From positions 1 through 54,835 of the forward strand of contig JAFQZS010000041.1 in assembly GCA_017405765.1 (NCBI GenBank): a DNA stretch of 54,835 bases. Direction: 5' to 3'. Below, piece by piece: positions 52,414-54,835 of the stretch. The first letter of the stretch is position 1. Each line of letters starts with the position of its first letter. This stretch comes from Clostridia bacterium. GTDB lineage: Bacteria; Bacillota; Clostridia; Oscillospirales; RGIG577. The notes below the pieces were generated by a model. That model made no database searches. It had not been told where the DNA came from and worked only from the letters and a program-made list of their open reading frames with translations. The position numbers and the translations under genes were made by a program.

Positions 52414-54501
52414 ATGAACAATATCCCTGAAATATTCGGCAGCATGGTATTTAACGACAACGTAATGCGCGCGCGGCTGCCAAAGGACACGTATAAGGCG
52501 CTTAAAAAGACGATAGAAAGCGGCAGGCACCTTGAAAAAGACGTTGCAATGGTCGTTGCAAGCGCCATGAAGGATTGGGCAATAGAAAAGGGAGCTACTC
52601 ATTTTACGCATTGGTTCCAGCCGATGACCGGCATAACGGCAGAAAAACACGACAGCTTCATTGCTCCAGACGGACACGGCTCCGTTATTATGGAGTTTTC
52701 CGGCAAGGAGCTTGTAAAGGGAGAGCCCGACGCGTCAAGCTTCCCCTCCGGCGGCCTTAGGGCTACGTTCGAAGCGCGAGGCTATACCGCATGGGACCCC
52801 ACCTCCTACGCCTTTATAAAGGACGACACGCTTTGCATACCTACGGCGTTTTGCTCATACTCCGGTGAAGCGCTCGATAAAAAGACGCCTCTTTTGCGCT
52901 CCATGGAGGCGCTCGACCGTCAGGCCATGCGCATCCTTCGCCTTTTCGGCAATGAAGACGTCAAGCGCGTTATCACGACAGTCGGTCCCGAACAGGAATA
53001 TTTTCTTGTGGATAAAAAAGCTTTCCTTGCACGTCCCGACCTTATTTTCTGCGGAAGAACGCTTATCGGCGCGCGCCCGCCGAAGGGGCAGGAGATGGAG
53101 GATCACTACTTCGGCGCGATAAAGCCGAGAGTTTCGGCATATATGAAGGATCTTGACCGCGAGCTTTGGAAGCTGGGCGTGCTTGCTAAAACCAAGCACA
53201 ATGAGGTCGCTCCCGCTCAGCACGAGCTTGCGCCCATATACAGCGAAACAAATGTGGCGACGGATCACAATCAGCTCACGATGGAGCTTATGAAGCGCAT
53301 TGCCGACAGGCACGATATGGCATGCCTCATACACGAAAAGCCGTTTGCGGGCGTAAACGGCTCAGGCAAGCACAACAACTGGTCTATATCTACCGATACC
53401 GGCAAAAACCTTTTGGAGCCCGGAGACACTCCCGAAAAAAATGCGCAATTCCTTCTTTTCCTCACCGCCGTTATAAAGGCCGTGGACGAATACCAGGACC
53501 TTTTACGCATAACCGTGGCTTCCGCCGGAAACGATCACCGTCTGGGCGCGAACGAAGCTCCTCCGGCCATAGTATCGATGTTCTTGGGCGACGAGCTTTC
53601 GGCTGTACTCGATTCAATAGAAAACGGTACTTCCTACAATTCCTCCGCGCATATCAATATGGAAACGGGCGCGCAGGTGCTGCCACACTTCCAAAAGGAT
53701 ACGACTGACAGAAACCGCACCTCTCCGTTCGCCTTTACCGGCAACAAATTCGAGTTTCGCATGCCCGGCTCCGCCCTTTCGGTATCGGGACCGAATATCG
53801 TGCTCAATACGATAGCCGCCGAGGTGTTCGGCCAATTTGCCGACGAGCTTGAAAAGAGCGAGGATCTTTCAAAAGATGTGACCGCCCTTATACGGCGCAC
53901 GCTCTCGAAGCATAAGAGAATAGTATTCAACGGTAACAATTACTCCGATGAATGGGTAGAGGAAGCTGCGCGCCGCGGACTTCTCAATTTAAAGTCAACG
54001 CCGGAGGCGCTGCCCTATATGCTCAGTGAAAAGAACATCTCTCTTTTTGAACGTCATCACGTTTTAAGCCGTGCCGAGATAGAATCGCGCTATGAGATAT
54101 ATCTTGAAAACTATACTAAGACTATACATATCGAAGCGCTTACAATGATAGACATGATAAAAAAGGCCGTCCTTCCCTCAGTGCTCGGCTATGAGGCAAA
54201 GCTTTCCGAGCTTGTAAAGACTAAGAATAAGATCGGCGTCGATAACAGTCTTGAAACAAAGCTCACAGAGAAGCTTTCGGCGCTCTCTGTCTGCCTTTAC
54301 AACAAGCTTACAAGCCTTGAGGAAGCCGTTATTAACGCAAAGGATATGAGCGAAGAGTTGGAATGTGCGAAATATCATCACGATACGATATTTACCGCAA
54401 TGCTTGAGCTTCGCACAGTCTCCGATGAGCTTGAGAGCATGATGCCGGAATGCGAATGGCCCTATCCTGCTTATTCAAAGCTTTTATACAGCGTAGTGTG
54501 A
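52414..54501 (+). CDS. glnN: glutamine synthetase type III
   Basis: 695 residues, the long GSIII class. GSIII N-terminal markers are FGSMVFND and THWFQPMTG; the core has [32 protein letters not shown] and [14 protein letters not shown], including the metal-binding Glu/His and the flap. All core residues seem intact, in contrast to the GS-like protein of the leftward operon. I start at the ATG after GAGGAG; the longer frame overlaps asnA. It likely carries out the main ammonia assimilation step here. Confidence 0.95.
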   Translation: MNNIPEIFGSMVFNDNVMRARLPKDTYKALKKTIESGRHLEKDVAMVVASAMKDWAIEKGATHFTHWFQPMTGITAEKHDSFIAPDGHGSVIMEFSGKELVKGEPDASSFPSGGLRATFEARGYTAWDPTSYAFIKDDTLCIPTAFCSYSGEALDKKTPLLRSMEALDRQAMRILRLFGNEDVKRVITTVGPEQEYFLVDKKAFLARPDLIFCGRTLIGARPPKGQEMEDHYFGAIKPRVSAYMKDLDRELWKLGVLAKTKHNEVAPAQHELAPIYSETNVATDHNQLTMELMKRIADRHDMACLIHEKPFAGVNGSGKHNNWSISTDTGKNLLEPGDTPEKNAQFLLFLTAVIKAVDEYQDLLRITVASAGNDHRLGANEAPPAIVSMFLGDELSAVLDSIENGTSYNSSAHINMETGAQVLPHFQKDTTDRNRTSPFAFTGNKFEFRMPGSALSVSGPNIVLNTIAAEVFGQFADELEKSEDLSKDVTALIRRTLSKHKRIVFNGNNYSDEWVEEAARRGLLNLKSTPEALPYMLSEKNISLFERHHVLSRAEIESRYEIYLENYTKTIHIEALTMIDMIKKAVLPSVLGYEAKLSELVKTKNKIGVDNSLETKLTEKLSALSVCLYNKLTSLEEAVINAKDMSEELECAKYHHDTIFTAMLELRTVSDELESMMPECEWPYPAYSKLLYSVV

Positions 54502-54537
54502 TAAAAGATGCCGTATGCTTATTCTAATACTCTTTCT

Positions 54538-54574
54538 AAAAAGGCCGCGCCCAAAGTTTGAGCGTGGCTTTTTT
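54538..54574 (+). terminator. intrinsic terminator of asnA-glnN
   Basis: AAAAAGGCCGCGC (54538-54550) pairs with GCGTGGCTTTTTT (54562-54574) with two wobbles; the T run closes the stem. It is 36 bases past the glnN stop. Confidence 0.85.
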
Positions 54575-54588
54575 AGCCACGCAGTTTT
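54562..54588 (+). terminator. second, overlapping terminator hairpin
   Basis: GCGTGGC (54562-54568), already the 3' arm of the first terminator, also pairs perfectly with GCCACGC (54576-54582), followed by AG and six T. The two hairpins share the middle arm and exclude each other. Confidence 0.65.
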
Positions 54589-54755
54589 TTACCGTCTTCA
54601 AGCTCTTTGTTTGGGTATGCTTTTTTAGAAACATGTCGTTTTTTTGTAGAATTGTTATGGTACAAATGATATGTGACAAAAGAGAATGGAAATCCAACTC
54701 GAACATGGTATGATGAAGTTACCACACAAATCAGCCATGAAAGAGATGAATTTCC

Positions 54756-54835
54756 ATGACCAGTTTAGCATCTGGCGCGCATTTCCGTCAACAGGTAATC
54801 AAGTATTCAGAGAAGAACGGAGTAACAAAAGCCGC
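54756..54835 (+). mobile_element. 5' fragment of a transposase gene, cut by the window end
   Basis: An open frame starts at 54756 and runs off the window: 26 codons. The peptide (SGAHFRQQVIKYSEKNG...) resembles the N-terminal helix-turn-helix start of IS481/IS3-like DDE transposases. Upstream 54650-54755 is A/T rich and does not belong to any other gene; the left end of the element is probably in that stretch, but I cannot define its terminal repeat without the other end. Confidence 0.55.

Overview
The window reads as a chromosomal segment of an anaerobic, low-redox Gram-positive bacterium of the class Clostridia (Bacillota), probably an uncultured gut-type lineage. The reasons are strong GGAGG ribosome binding sites, sigma-A type promoters, a mltG-trmR-U32 peptidase gene order like that of Bacillus yrrL-yrrM-yrrO, an ECF vitamin transporter module next to truA, ThyX instead of ThyA, DapL-type lysine/mDAP synthesis, a 2-hydroxyacyl-CoA dehydratase/activase pair, ANTAR-based control and a type III glutamine synthetase. 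This placement is inference; there is no 16S gene in the window.

Layout. Positions 1-450 hold an orphan promoter-like and hairpin region and two tRNA genes (Pro-GGG, Ser-GGA, minus strand). From 553 to 30113 almost everything is on the minus strand and is housekeeping: clpE, pgsA, a CvpA protein, a DUF5711-like membrane protein, truA, the ECF module (ecfA1-ecfA2-ecfT), a SAM methyltransferase, glmM, ruvCAB, a sugar O-acetyltransferase, a CofE-like ligase with an odd Ala/Glu tail, a HIT protein, alaS, a dehydratase plus a fused dehydratase/activase, a U32 peptidase-like tRNA hydroxylation protein, trmR, mltG, 5-formyl-THF cyclo-ligase, a GNAT, a DUF2156 protein, tmk, thyX and a WecG/TagA glycosyltransferase. 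A 41-residue membrane miniprotein gene sits divergently to mltG. From 30412 to 35523 three plus-strand genes follow, each with its own terminator: a carbohydrate-binding lipoprotein, an NSS sodium symporter and a DHA2 MFS exporter.

The most notable part is 35669-54501, a nitrogen/glutamine supercluster read divergently from 51074-51389. Leftwards, a nearly gap-free run encodes a glutamate synthase split into separate polypeptides (glutaminase domain, FMN/Fe-S domain, dicluster ferredoxin, FAD/NAD reductase, GXGXG domain), a glutamine synthetase-like protein missing key catalytic residues, an ANTAR antiterminator protein with a degenerate receiver, and then glutamine- or ammonia-using enzymes: purF, carA, a single reading frame joining carB to dapF, nadE and dapL. 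Rightwards, asnA and the type III glutamine synthetase glnN form a second operon. Each operon starts with a strong promoter followed directly by a small hairpin whose six-base loop fits the ANTAR-binding rule (A at 1, G at 4). The 3' arm of that hairpin is also the 5' arm of an intrinsic terminator, so the two structures exclude each other.

The economical model is that the ANTAR protein encoded inside the leftward operon relieves termination at both leaders, coordinating glutamate/glutamine/asparagine synthesis with purine, pyrimidine and mDAP precursor supply. The receiver lacks its phosphoryl-acceptor Asp, so the signal may come through a partner; the adjacent degenerate GS-like protein is a candidate. 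The window ends inside the 5' part of a transposase gene.
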